A stretch of DNA of 54,787 nucleotides from Myxococcales bacterium (GTDB lineage: Bacteria > Myxococcota > Polyangia > Polyangiales > Polyangiaceae): positions 1 to 54,787 of the forward strand of contig PLXW01000134.1 of NCBI GenBank assembly GCA_003151595.1, read 5' to 3'. Both the position numbers and the translations under genes were made by a program. Positions 1-7,441 of the stretch are shown here, piece by piece. Each line of letters starts with the position of its first letter. Within the stretch, counting starts at the first letter, position 1. The notes beneath the pieces are model-generated. The model was given only the letters and a program-made list of their open reading frames with translations. It ran no database searches and was not told the DNA's origin.

Positions 1-157
1 AGCCCATCGTCACGAAGCCGAAGCCACGCGATTGGCCGGTCTCACGATCGCTGACGACGTGGACGTCCGTGACCTCGCCGAACGCGGTGAAAGCCGCGCG
101 GACGGAGTCGCTGTTGGCCTGGAACGAGAGATTGCCGACGTAGAGACGATTACCCAT
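1..157 (-). CDS. RRM RNA-binding protein, N-terminal part (runs off window)
   Basis: Only the first 52 codons are present; the 3' end lies beyond base 1. The translation from the ATG at 157 has both hallmarks of an RNA recognition motif: an RNP2-like LYVGNL at residues 5-10 and an RNP1 RGFGFVTM at residues 44-51. A single RRM starting this close to the N-terminus is typical of the small bacterial RRM proteins, which bind single-stranded RNA in the cytoplasm and are often cold- or stress-induced. No strong Shine-Dalgarno is seen before the ATG. The gene is divergent from hflX and shares a roughly 320-nt upstream region with it. The family call is safe; the physiological role is inferred only from the family. 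Confidence 0.9.
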   Translation of the reverse strand, partial: MGNRLYVGNLSFQANSDSVRAAFTAFGEVTDVHVVSDRETGQSRGFGFVTMG

Positions 158-480
158 GATTTGTTCTCGATTTCGTAACGACAGCTCGGGAGTAACGAAA
201 AACCTGCCATCCGGTGAGCCGTCAGAGGGTCGGAGGGAAGGGCCGCGGAGAGTTCCGCGCCCAGTGGTGCCATTCGCAGCGGAGGGTCGTTCCCGAGAAT
301 CGAGAGAGACGTCTTCGTGTTCCAGGTAACCGTGAGCGAGGCACACCGTAGCTGAGTACCCGGTGAGAGCAAGGCTGACCGCGATTCCATGCCCACGTTC
401 GGGCGAATGAGTCGCGATCGCCCCACCGCCCCCCCCCGGGAGGGCGCACGAAGCGCGCGCGCGTGCTACCAGCAGCGCGG
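158..480. other. Divergent intergenic region, no gene seen
   Basis: This stretch separates the RRM gene from hflX. Reading frames here are open but look like GC-rich shadows, without conserved motifs or a credible start. It must hold the promoters and 5' leaders of both genes. The long leader on the RRM side could be regulatory, as for other cold-inducible genes, but no defined structure was recognised. Confidence 0.4.
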
Positions 481-1893
481 ATGTCTTCGAGCACGCACGG
501 GGCGCAGGAGCCGCGAAAAACGGCCGTTTTGGTCGCGGTTCAACTCCCGGGAGTGAGCGACGACGATCAGGAGGCCGACCTGGCAGAGCTGGGGCGGCTC
601 GTGCACACACTCGGCTTCGACGTCGTCGCGACCGTGAGGCAGAAGCGCGATGCGCTCGCTCCGGGCGCGGTGCTCGGCGAAGGGAAGCTGCGCGAGCTGG
701 CGGATCTCACGGGCGGCAAGGGCATCGTTCCCACCGGCGCGCCCGAGGTGAAGACGAAGGCGCGCGCGAAGTGGGCGGCCGAAGAGCGAGCGAAGAGCGG
801 CGCGCCCGACGACGACGAAGACGAGCAAGACGGAGCGAGCGACGCCGAGGAGCGCGGCGGCGCGAGCGGCAAGGCGAGCGTCGTCGTGGTCGATCACGAG
901 ATCACGCCCAGCCAGATGCGGAACCTCGAACGCGCCACCGGCGCCGAGGTGCTCGATCGCACGGGGGTCATCGTCGACATCTTCCATCGTCACGCGCGGA
1001 GCCGAGAGGCGCGGCTCCAGGTAGAAATCGCGCGGCTCAACTACGTCGCGCCGCGAATGCGCGAGTCGAGCGGCGGCAAGGAACGGCAGGCCGGGCGCGG
1101 AGCGGGCGAAGCGGCGATCGAGCTCGATCGCCGGAAGGTGCGCGATCGCATCGCCGAGCTGAAAGAGCAGCTTGCCGCGATCCAGAAGGAGCAAGACAAC
1201 CGGCGGAGCGCGCGGAACGATCAGCTTCGCGTCGCGCTCGTCGGCTACACCAACGCCGGCAAGTCGTCGTTGATGCGCGCGCTCACCGGCAGCCAGGTGC
1301 TGGTCGAGGACAAGCTGTTCGCCACGCTCGACACCACCGTTCGCGCGCTGCAACCCGAGACGAAGCCGCGCGTGCTCGTCTCCGACACGGTGGGGTTCAT
1401 CAAGAAGCTGCCGCACGATCTGGTGGCGTCGTTTCGATCGACGCTGGCCGAAGCGCTCGAAGCGTCGCTCCTCCTCTACGTGGTCGACGCCGCCGACCCC
1501 ACGCACGAAGCGCAGCTCGACGTGACGCACGAGGTGCTGCGCGAAATCGGCGCCCACGTCGTGCCCAGCATGCTCCTCTTGAACAAGGCCGATCGCCTCG
1601 ACGAGGCCGCTCGAACGGCGCTCGTGCGAAAGCACCGCGGAGAGAACGCGATCGTCCTGTCGGCGCACGATCCGGCCGACGTGGCGAAGCTCCGGCAGAC
1701 GATCTTGGCCTTCTTCGAAGCCAAGATGGTCGAAGAGGATCTGGTCGTTCCGTACACGCGCCAGGGATTGATCGGCGAGGTGCACGAGAACGCGCGCGTC
1801 ATCGCCGAGGACTACGACGAGAGCGGCGCGCGTCTCCGCGTGCGCGGGCTTCCGGCTGCGATCGCGCGACTGCGGCGCGTGTTCGAGGTCTGA
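481..1893 (+). CDS. hflX: GTPase HflX (ribosome-associated)
   Basis: HflX is a GTPase that binds the 50S subunit and splits or rescues stalled ribosomes under heat or antibiotic stress. Visible GTPase motifs are G1 (GYTNAGKSS, about residues 255-263), the DTVGFI switch II motif and NKAD (G4). The N-terminal HflX domain and the coiled-coil linker rich in K, E and Q precede it. The N-terminal domain carries an unusual acidic insertion (DDDEDEQDGASDAEE) about 40 residues before the conserved DHEITPSQ segment. Two starts are possible: ATG at 481, used here, or an in-frame GTG at 463 with a distant GGGAGGG. It is monocistronic and convergent with the Usp gene. Confidence 0.95.
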   Translation: MSSSTHGAQEPRKTAVLVAVQLPGVSDDDQEADLAELGRLVHTLGFDVVATVRQKRDALAPGAVLGEGKLRELADLTGGKGIVPTGAPEVKTKARAKWAAEERAKSGAPDDDEDEQDGASDAEERGGASGKASVVVVDHEITPSQMRNLERATGAEVLDRTGVIVDIFHRHARSREARLQVEIARLNYVAPRMRESSGGKERQAGRGAGEAAIELDRRKVRDRIAELKEQLAAIQKEQDNRRSARNDQLRVALVGYTNAGKSSLMRALTGSQVLVEDKLFATLDTTVRALQPETKPRVLVSDTVGFIKKLPHDLVASFRSTLAEALEASLLLYVVDAADPTHEAQLDVTHEVLREIGAHVVPSMLLLNKADRLDEAARTALVRKHRGENAIVLSAHDPADVAKLRQTILAFFEAKMVEEDLVVPYTRQGLIGEVHENARVIAEDYDESGARLRVRGLPAAIARLRRVFEV

Positions 1894-1906
1894 AGTCTCG
1901 GCGCGA

Positions 1907-2332
1907 TCAGCGAACGACGAGCACCGATCGATCGGCGTGGTTCACGACCTTCGCGGCCGTCGTCCCCAGCACGTGATCGATCGGCGAATACCCGTGCGAG
2001 CCGATGGCGATGAGATCGACCTCGAGCTCCTTCGCCGCGCTGCAGATCGTCTGCCAGGGCGAGCCCACCTTCACGACGATCGATTCGACGGCCGCCGGCG
2101 GGAGTGAGCCGCGCACCCCTTCGAGATCGCGCTCCGCGTTTCGACGCCACAGCTCCACCAGCTCCGCCGGCGACATCGCCAGCGCCTCGGGCGGCACGTG
2201 CGCGTCATGCGGCAAGCCGACTACCCGAAAGAGGATCACCTTCGCCCCCGACGCAGTCGCGACCGCGAGCGAGCGTTCGAGAACGTGAGCCGCGCGCGGC
2301 GAAGGGTCGAGGCAGACGAGGATGCGTTTCAT
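1907..2332 (-). CDS. Universal stress protein, UspA family
   Basis: A single 141-aa Usp domain, the standard length. It begins MKRILVCLD, the usual first strand with its Asp, and ends in the strand RSVLVVR. The ATP-binding signature is GSHG followed, after eight residues, by GT; the classical pattern has nine, so the loop is one residue short but otherwise intact. ATP-binding Usp proteins act as cytoplasmic stress dimers. It lies 13 nt from the convergent hflX stop. The EF-hand lipoprotein gene ends 12 nt upstream on the same strand, so the two could be co-transcribed. Confidence 0.92.
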   Translation of the reverse strand: MKRILVCLDPSPRAAHVLERSLAVATASGAKVILFRVVGLPHDAHVPPEALAMSPAELVELWRRNAERDLEGVRGSLPPAAVESIVVKVGSPWQTICSAAKELEVDLIAIGSHGYSPIDHVLGTTAAKVVNHADRSVLVVR

Positions 2333-2344
2333 GCAGTTCCATTT

Positions 2345-2779
2345 CTAGGGGGTGAGCGGTTCGGTGAGATCGAGCTTGCCGTCGCCGTTGGTGTCGCGCG
2401 TGCGCACGTCGAGGATGCCGTCGAAGTTCCGATCGCGGACCTCTTCGACCACCACGCCGTGCGAGACCTTCTTGTAGACGTCGATCTTGCCGTCGTAGTT
2501 CGTGTCTTCCGCAGCGCCGACGACGGCGCCGTTCGAGAAGTACTCGATGCGATCGGCGCGCTTGTCGCCATTCGTGTCGGTGACGCGCTTCGCGGCGGTG
2601 ACGCCCTCGGTGGGCCCGAACCTGTAATCACCGGGCGGCGCAGGGCCCTCGATCTCTTCGCCGCCCGGGCGATCGGCCCCCTCATAGAGAGTCACGGAGT
2701 GGTCGGCCGCGCTGCACGCGACGAAGACCACGCAAGCTGAACCGATCATCCAACGCGCCATCGTCGATCGCGTCTTCAT
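2345..2779 (-). CDS. Lipoprotein with four EF-hand-like calcium loops
   Basis: A 144-aa secreted protein. The N-terminus has a hydrophobic segment (WMIGSACVVFVAC) ending in a lipobox-like Cys. The mature part carries four evenly spaced DxNxDGxxD-type loops: DTNGDKRAD, DTNYDGKID, DRNFDGILD and DTNGDGKLD. These resemble dockerin/EF-hand calcium loops; the first lacks the central Gly. I chose the ATG at 2779, since a longer open frame exists upstream but runs antisense through the peroxiredoxin gene; MARW, six residues later, is an alternative start. The role is unknown, and calcium binding at the cell surface is inferred from the loops. Confidence 0.8.
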   Translation of the reverse strand: MKTRSTMARWMIGSACVVFVACSAADHSVTLYEGADRPGGEEIEGPAPPGDYRFGPTEGVTAAKRVTDTNGDKRADRIEYFSNGAVVGAAEDTNYDGKIDVYKKVSHGVVVEEVRDRNFDGILDVRTRDTNGDGKLDLTEPLTP

Positions 2780-2866
2780 TCCTGAAAGGTAAGTCGCACG
2801 ATCGCGCTCGCCAAGGTGTTGCGCTATAGGCTCCCCGAACCCGCCCGCCCTCCAAGGAGCCACGCC

Positions 2867-3367
2867 ATGATCAAGATCGGTGACCGCATTCCTGACGCCA
2901 CGCTGACCGAGTCGACCGAGTTCGGCGAGGCGTGTCCCATCGCGCCGCAGAACGTCTCGGTCGCCGAAGCGACCTCGGGCAAGCGCATCGTGCTCTTCGG
3001 GCTTCCCGGCGCCTACACGCCGACCTGCTCGGCCAAGCACGTCCCGGGCTACGTGAAGCACCTCGCGGACCTCAAGGCGAAGAAGGTGGACGAAGTGTGG
3101 TGCGTGTCGCTCAACGACGGCTTCGTGATGGCCGCGTGGGGGAAAGATCAGGGCGCGATCGGCAAGGTGCGCATGCTCGGGGACGGCAACGGCGAGCTCA
3201 CGCGCAAGCTCGGCCTCGAGGTCGACCTCAGCAAGGCGGGGCTCGGGCACCGCATGCAGCGATTCTCGATGCTCATCGACAACGGCACCGTGAAGCAGCT
3301 CAACGTCGAAGCCCCCGGGAAGTTCGATGTGAGCGACGCGGAGACGATGATCCGGCAGCTCAGCTGA
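2867..3367 (+). CDS. Peroxiredoxin, Prx5 type
   Basis: A 166-aa thiol peroxidase that reduces hydrogen peroxide and organic peroxides in the cytoplasm. The active site PGAYTPTC gives the PxxxTxxC signature with peroxidatic Cys54. The sequence is typical of Prx5-family enzymes in length and in the downstream GLGHRMQRFSMLID segment, which carries the conserved Arg. The ATG at 2867 is preceded by a clear AAGGAG at about 2854-2859. It is divergent from the EF-hand lipoprotein gene. No second resolving Cys in a usual 2-Cys position was evident, so recycling by glutaredoxin or thioredoxin is presumed. Confidence 0.95.
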   Translation: MIKIGDRIPDATLTESTEFGEACPIAPQNVSVAEATSGKRIVLFGLPGAYTPTCSAKHVPGYVKHLADLKAKKVDEVWCVSLNDGFVMAAWGKDQGAIGKVRMLGDGNGELTRKLGLEVDLSKAGLGHRMQRFSMLIDNGTVKQLNVEAPGKFDVSDAETMIRQLS

Positions 3368-3446
3368 GCGCGGCTCCCGCCTCAGATCGCTGAAGACGAG
3401 ACCGCGCGCCCTCAAGTCGGCACGCGCCCGTCCGTTCTTGCGAGGG

Positions 3447-4505
3447 ATGGACGCCTCTCGTCTTCTCCGTTTCGCGCTCGATCAGGGCGCGTCCGACCTT
3501 CACATCTCGGCGGGCGAGCGGCCCGGCATGCGGATCCACGGCGATTTGCGCTGGATCGACGCGCCCGCGCTCACGCCGGAAGACGCACATCGGATCATCT
3601 TCGACGTGATGAGCGATGGTCACCGCAAGGCGTTCCAGGAGCACCTGGAGTGCGACTTCGCGTACCGCCTCGACGATTCGACCCGCTTCCGCGTCAACGC
3701 GTTCGTCCATAGTCGCGGCGAAGGGGCGGTCTTTCGCGCCATCACCAGCACGATCCCGAACCTCGTCGACCTGGGCCTCCCGGACGCGGTCCGGAACTTC
3801 TGCACGCAGGAGAAGGGCCTCGTGCTCGTGACGGGGCCGACGGGCAGCGGCAAGTCGACGACGCTGGCGGCGATGATCGATCACATCAACGCCACGATGG
3901 CCGGTCACATCCTCACGCTCGAGGACCCCATCGAGTTCGTTCACAAGTCGAAGCGCGCGCTCGTCAACCAGCGCGAGGTGGGCTCGCAGACTCACTCGTT
4001 CCAGGCGGCGCTCCGCAGCGCGCTTCGCGAGGATCCGGACGTGATCCTGGTCGGCGAGCTGCGCGACATGGAGACCATCGCCCTCGCGCTCACCGCGGCG
4101 GAGACAGGCCACCTGGTGTTCGGCACGCTCCACACGTCGAGCACGGCCAAGACGGTCGACCGGATCATGGATGTCTTCCCGCCGGCGCAGCAGGGGCAGA
4201 TTCGCTCGATGTTCTCGGAGTCGATCGTCGGCGTCGTGTCGCAGATGCTGGTGAAGACGATCGCCGGAAAGCGCGCCGCATCGCTCGAGATCCTCTGCGG
4301 CACGCCGGCTGTCCGGAACCTGATTCGCGAAGGGAAGACGAACCAGATCGCGTCGCTCCTTCAGGTGGGCGCGAAGTACGGAATGCAGACGGCCGAAGCG
4401 GCGCTGGCCGATCTCGTCACGCGAAACATCGTCTCGATCACCGAGGCGCGCGAGCGCATGCCGAGCAGCGAGCTGCTGATGACCATGGAGAAGGCAATCC
4501 AATGA
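3447..4505 (+). CDS. pilT: Twitching motility ATPase PilT
   Basis: A 352-aa hexameric secretion-type ATPase that powers type IV pilus retraction at the inner-membrane base. Motifs in order: N-terminal GASDLHIS, Walker A GPTGSGKSTT, Asp box, Walker B DVILVGELRD, His box FGTLHTSS, and a C-terminal AVRNLIREGK like the AIRNLIRE motif that PilT needs for retraction. The ATG at 3447 is used; a TTG nine bases upstream is also in frame. The stop overlaps the next gene by four bases (ATGA), so translation is coupled. Confidence 0.93.
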   Translation: MDASRLLRFALDQGASDLHISAGERPGMRIHGDLRWIDAPALTPEDAHRIIFDVMSDGHRKAFQEHLECDFAYRLDDSTRFRVNAFVHSRGEGAVFRAITSTIPNLVDLGLPDAVRNFCTQEKGLVLVTGPTGSGKSTTLAAMIDHINATMAGHILTLEDPIEFVHKSKRALVNQREVGSQTHSFQAALRSALREDPDVILVGELRDMETIALALTAAETGHLVFGTLHTSSTAKTVDRIMDVFPPAQQGQIRSMFSESIVGVVSQMLVKTIAGKRAASLEILCGTPAVRNLIREGKTNQIASLLQVGAKYGMQTAEAALADLVTRNIVSITEARERMPSSELLMTMEKAIQ

Positions 4506-5749
4506 TCCGCTCCTTGTCGAACGTGGCCCGGAACATCGTCCCTCGCGAAGAGGAGTCGAGCGACGACGGCGCCCAGCCGGCGAGCGGCGTCTACTCGCAG
4601 GCGTATCCGCCGGCGAGCGCGCTCGATCGCTTCATGGATCACATGCTCAAGATCGACGCATCGGATCTCTACCTCACGGTGGGCTGCCCGCCGGTCTTCC
4701 GAGCCGCGGGGATCGGCCTCAAGGGGAAGAAGCCGGTCACGACCGAGCAGATCAACTCGATGTTCGAAGAGGCGCTGACCGACACGCAGAAGATTCAGTT
4801 CGACCTGACGAGTGAGCTCAACTTCGCGGCCGCACGCGGCGACGGGCGCTACCGCGTGAACGTGTTCCGGCAGCGCGGCGAGAAGGGGATGGTCATTCGC
4901 CTGGTGCGGACGCGCATCAAGACGCTCGACGAGATGGGCTATCCGCAAGTGATGAAGGACATCTCGCTCAGTCGGCGCGGGCTCGTGCTCGTCGTCGGCG
5001 GAACGGGGAGCGGAAAGTCGACGGCGCTGGCGGGGATGATCGATCACCGGAACACCGCCGAGACGGGCCACATCCTGACGATCGAGGATCCGATCGAGTT
5101 CATTCATCCGCACAAGAGCTGCGTCGTCACGCAGCGCGAGATGGGGGTCGATACGATGTCGGTCGAGGCCGCGCTGAAGAACGCGCTCCGGCAAGCGCCG
5201 GACGTCGTGCTCATCGGCGAGATCCGCGACGTGCGAACGATGGAAGCGGCGCTCGAGCTGGCCGAGACGGGGCACCTCTGCATCTCGACGCTCCACGCGA
5301 ACAACGCCGATCAAGCCGTCGAGCGCGTGCTCAATTTCTTTCCGACCGATCGGCATCACGAGATTCGATCGCACCTGTCGCTGAACCTGCGCGCGGTCGT
5401 GTCGCAGCGGCTGGTACCGACGGTCGACGGCAAACGCGCCGCCGCGCTCGAGATCATGATCGATACGCCACGCGTGAAGCAGCTCATCAAGAACGGCGAT
5501 ACCTCGGCGCTCAAAGACGCGATGGAGCAATCGACGGGCGAGGGGTGCCGTACGTTCGATGCGTCGCTGTTCGAGCTGTTCGCGGAAGGGCGCATCAGCG
5601 CAGAGGCGGCGCTGAAGGCCTCGGATAGCCCGAACAACGTGCGCCTCCGGATCGACCGCTGGAAAGAGAGCGGTGGTCAGGCGGCGTCGGACGCGGACGA
5701 GCCGCCGCTGCGCCTTCTCCCGGATTCGCGGCTCGACCTGGGACACTGA
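4502..5749 (+). CDS. PilT/PilU-like twitching ATPase
   Basis: A second retraction-type ATPase, 415 aa, with Walker A GGTGSGKST, Walker B DVVLIGEIRD and His-box STLHANN. Features that fit PilU rather than PilT are the DASDLYLTVG start of the N-terminal domain, the C-terminal PRVKQLIKNGD in place of the AIRNLIRE-type motif, and a long polar C-terminal tail. An extra acidic N-terminal segment of about 40 residues precedes the domain. PilU works with PilT to increase retraction force. The start codon overlaps the pilT stop, so the two are one operon. No other pilus genes are nearby. Confidence 0.88.
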   Translation: MIRSLSNVARNIVPREEESSDDGAQPASGVYSQAYPPASALDRFMDHMLKIDASDLYLTVGCPPVFRAAGIGLKGKKPVTTEQINSMFEEALTDTQKIQFDLTSELNFAAARGDGRYRVNVFRQRGEKGMVIRLVRTRIKTLDEMGYPQVMKDISLSRRGLVLVVGGTGSGKSTALAGMIDHRNTAETGHILTIEDPIEFIHPHKSCVVTQREMGVDTMSVEAALKNALRQAPDVVLIGEIRDVRTMEAALELAETGHLCISTLHANNADQAVERVLNFFPTDRHHEIRSHLSLNLRAVVSQRLVPTVDGKRAAALEIMIDTPRVKQLIKNGDTSALKDAMEQSTGEGCRTFDASLFELFAEGRISAEAALKASDSPNNVRLRIDRWKESGGQAASDADEPPLRLLPDSRLDLGH

Positions 5750-5805
5750 GCTCTTCCGGACGACTCGGACTTGTCGCGAAGGCGCGGGCGCGATACCTAG
5801 CGCGC

Positions 5806-6915
5806 ATGATCCGTCGCTCAATCGGTCCCTTCCTCCTTGTCGCTCTTCTCTCGGCCTGCGCGTCCGAGCCGCCGCCCGCGCCGGTTCCCCCCCCTCCGCC
5901 GCCCCCCGCGCCGGTCGAGACGGCGACCGCGCCGGTCGACACGACCCCCGCGCCCGCACCGGAGCCCACCGCCGAAGAGAAGAAGAAGGCGGATGACGCC
6001 GCAAAGCTCACCGCCGCGCGCGCGAAGTGGGACGAGAAGAACAAGGCCGAGCTCGCGCGCTGGACGCCCGAGATGCACGCGGCCGCGAAGGCGCTGGCCG
6101 ACAAGACGTACCCGAACGCCACCGCGGCGATCCAGGCGGCCATGAAGGGGACGCACCGCGCGCCGGGCGCCGCCGATCGCGATCAGTACCGTCACCCGGC
6201 GCAGACGCTCGCGTTCTTCGGCTTCAAGCCGACCGAGACCGTGCTCGACATCGGCCCGGGCGAGGGTTGGTACACCGAGCTCCTCGCGCCGGTGCTGGCG
6301 AAGAAGGGGCACTACCTGGCGACGAGCAGCGACCCGAACGGCGCGGCGGACTCGCCGAGCACGTTCGGCGGGCAGCGCTTCGCGGCGTTCCTCGGGAAGG
6401 CGCCGGAGATCTACGGGAGCGTTCAGCCGGTCATCGTCGATCAGAAAGCGCCGAAGCTCTCCGCGGCCGACAACTCGGTCGACCTCGTGCTCGCCATGCG
6501 CGAAGTGCACGGCATGAAGGAGAACGGGAACCTCGACGCTTGGCTCGCAGAGATCAACCGCGTGCTCAAGCCGGGCGGAGTGCTCGGCGTCGAGGACCAC
6601 CGCGCCGCGCAGGAAGCGAACGCCGACGAGAGCGTGAAGAAGGGGTACCTGCCGGAGAAGTGGGTCATCGATCACGTGACGGCGGCCGGCTTCAAGCTCG
6701 CGGGCAAGTCCGAGATCAACGCCAACAAGAAAGACACGAAGGACTACGCGGAGGGCGTGTGGACGCTCCCGCCGTCGTTCGCGCTGAAGGACAAGGACCA
6801 CGACAAGTACGCGGCCATCGGCGAGAGCGATCGGATGACGCTGAAGTTCGTGAAGGTCGCGCCGAAGGCCGACGCGAAGGCAGCGGCCAAGCCCGCGACG
6901 CCCGCGACGAAGTGA
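5806..6915 (+). CDS. Predicted lipoprotein SAM-dependent methyltransferase (COG4798-like)
   Basis: A 369-aa protein with a signal peptide ending in the lipobox LLSAC, a Pro-rich linker (residues about 25-50), an Ala/Lys-rich helical stretch, and a class I methyltransferase fold. Motif I is VLDIGPGEGWYTE, followed by a later LKPGGVLGVEDHR strand typical of post-motif III. Most class I methyltransferases are cytoplasmic; this group is repeatedly predicted to be exported. The substrate is unknown, and so is the source of SAM outside the cytoplasm. The gene stands alone, followed about 50 nt later by a strong terminator. Confidence 0.82.
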   Translation: MIRRSIGPFLLVALLSACASEPPPAPVPPPPPPPAPVETATAPVDTTPAPAPEPTAEEKKKADDAAKLTAARAKWDEKNKAELARWTPEMHAAAKALADKTYPNATAAIQAAMKGTHRAPGAADRDQYRHPAQTLAFFGFKPTETVLDIGPGEGWYTELLAPVLAKKGHYLATSSDPNGAADSPSTFGGQRFAAFLGKAPEIYGSVQPVIVDQKAPKLSAADNSVDLVLAMREVHGMKENGNLDAWLAEINRVLKPGGVLGVEDHRAAQEANADESVKKGYLPEKWVIDHVTAAGFKLAGKSEINANKKDTKDYAEGVWTLPPSFALKDKDHDKYAAIGESDRMTLKFVKVAPKADAKAAAKPATPATK

Positions 6916-6952
6916 GGTAGCGCACGCCTGGGCCGCCCCGAGCGGTCCTTGT

Positions 6953-6967
6953 TTTCGTTATACGAAA
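6953..6967. repeat. Short perfect inverted repeat
   Basis: TTTCGT-TAT-ACGAAA, six-base arms around a three-base centre, directly abutting the terminator hairpin. It could be an operator half-site pair or an extension of the terminator structure; no direct evidence favours either. Confidence 0.4.
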
Positions 6968-7010
6968 CGCTCCTCCGACACCTCGAATGTCGGGGGAGCG
7001 TGCGTTTTGT
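6967..7010 (+). terminator. Rho-independent terminator after the methyltransferase gene
   Basis: Bases 6967-6980 pair with 6988-7001 over 14 positions with one G-U wobble; the loop is CCTCGAA. The stem is followed by GCGTTTTGTT. It ends the transcript of the methyltransferase lipoprotein and insulates the DUF2325 gene. Confidence 0.8.
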
Positions 7011-7024
7011 TGGGTCGTGACCCC

Positions 7025-7057
7025 TTGCGCCTCTCGTCTTGTCCGTTATATTGGACA
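7025..7057 (+). promoter_or_regulatory. Possible promoter with operator-like palindrome for the DUF2325 gene
   Basis: TATATT at 7047-7052 matches five of six bases of a -10 box, with a weak TTGCGC 16 nt upstream. A perfect palindrome TGTCC-N8-GGACA (7040-7044 and 7053-7057) straddles the -10. Transcription from here would leave a leader of only a few bases before the ATG at 7063. This is inferred from sequence only. Confidence 0.4.
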
Positions 7058-7062
7058 GCACG

Positions 7063-7392
7063 ATGCGTATCGCAGTCATCGGCGGCCTCGACCGCCACGG
7101 TCCCGAGATCTCGCAGCGGGCGGCAGCCGCGGGCCATTCGGTGGAGTTCCATCACGGTCACGTGGGAGGGCGGCACGCGGGCGAGCTCGAGTCGATCGTC
7201 CAGCGGTGCGATCTCGCCATCGTGGTGACGAGCGTGAACAGCCACGGCGCGATGTACATCGCGAAGAAGGCGGCGAGCCGGTTCGGGCGCGCGCTGCTCA
7301 TCGTACGGACGTGCGGCCCCTCGCGCTTCTCGACGATCCTCGACGAGTGCGTGGCGGCGGCGAACGGGTTGGCACGCGCGGCCGGAGCGTGA
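7063..7392 (+). CDS. DUF2325 domain protein
   Basis: A 109-aa protein made of a single DUF2325 domain. It shows the family pattern: a Rossmann-like start MRIAVIGGLDRH, an HHGH segment, the strand AIVVTSVNSHG, and LIVRTCGPSRFSTIL near the end. Members are small, His-rich proteins of unknown function; metal or nucleotide binding has been suggested from the fold only. The ATG at 7063 is chosen over an in-frame TTG at 7039, which would read through the palindrome. The gene is isolated between a terminator and the MBL hydrolase gene. Confidence 0.8.
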   Translation: MRIAVIGGLDRHGPEISQRAAAAGHSVEFHHGHVGGRHAGELESIVQRCDLAIVVTSVNSHGAMYIAKKAASRFGRALLIVRTCGPSRFSTILDECVAAANGLARAAGA

Positions 7393-7441
7393 AGCCCTCG
7401 CGCGAAGAGGCGAGCTAGCCGAACGCGCTACGCTCGCGTGA

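Noticed and set aside
222..494. A 90-codon minus-strand ORF between the RRM gene and hflX.
   Set aside because: No start signal, no motifs, and it overlaps the hflX 5' end; composition is shadow-like.
3438..5749. The PilT/PilU-like pair as an unusual system.
   Set aside because: Tandem pilT/pilU genes are common; only their distance from other pilus genes is notable, and the window is too small to judge that.
5818..6801. Arg-rich minus-strand ORF opposite the methyltransferase gene.
   Set aside because: Typical antisense shadow of a high-GC gene: Arg/Leu/Val-rich composition, no motifs.
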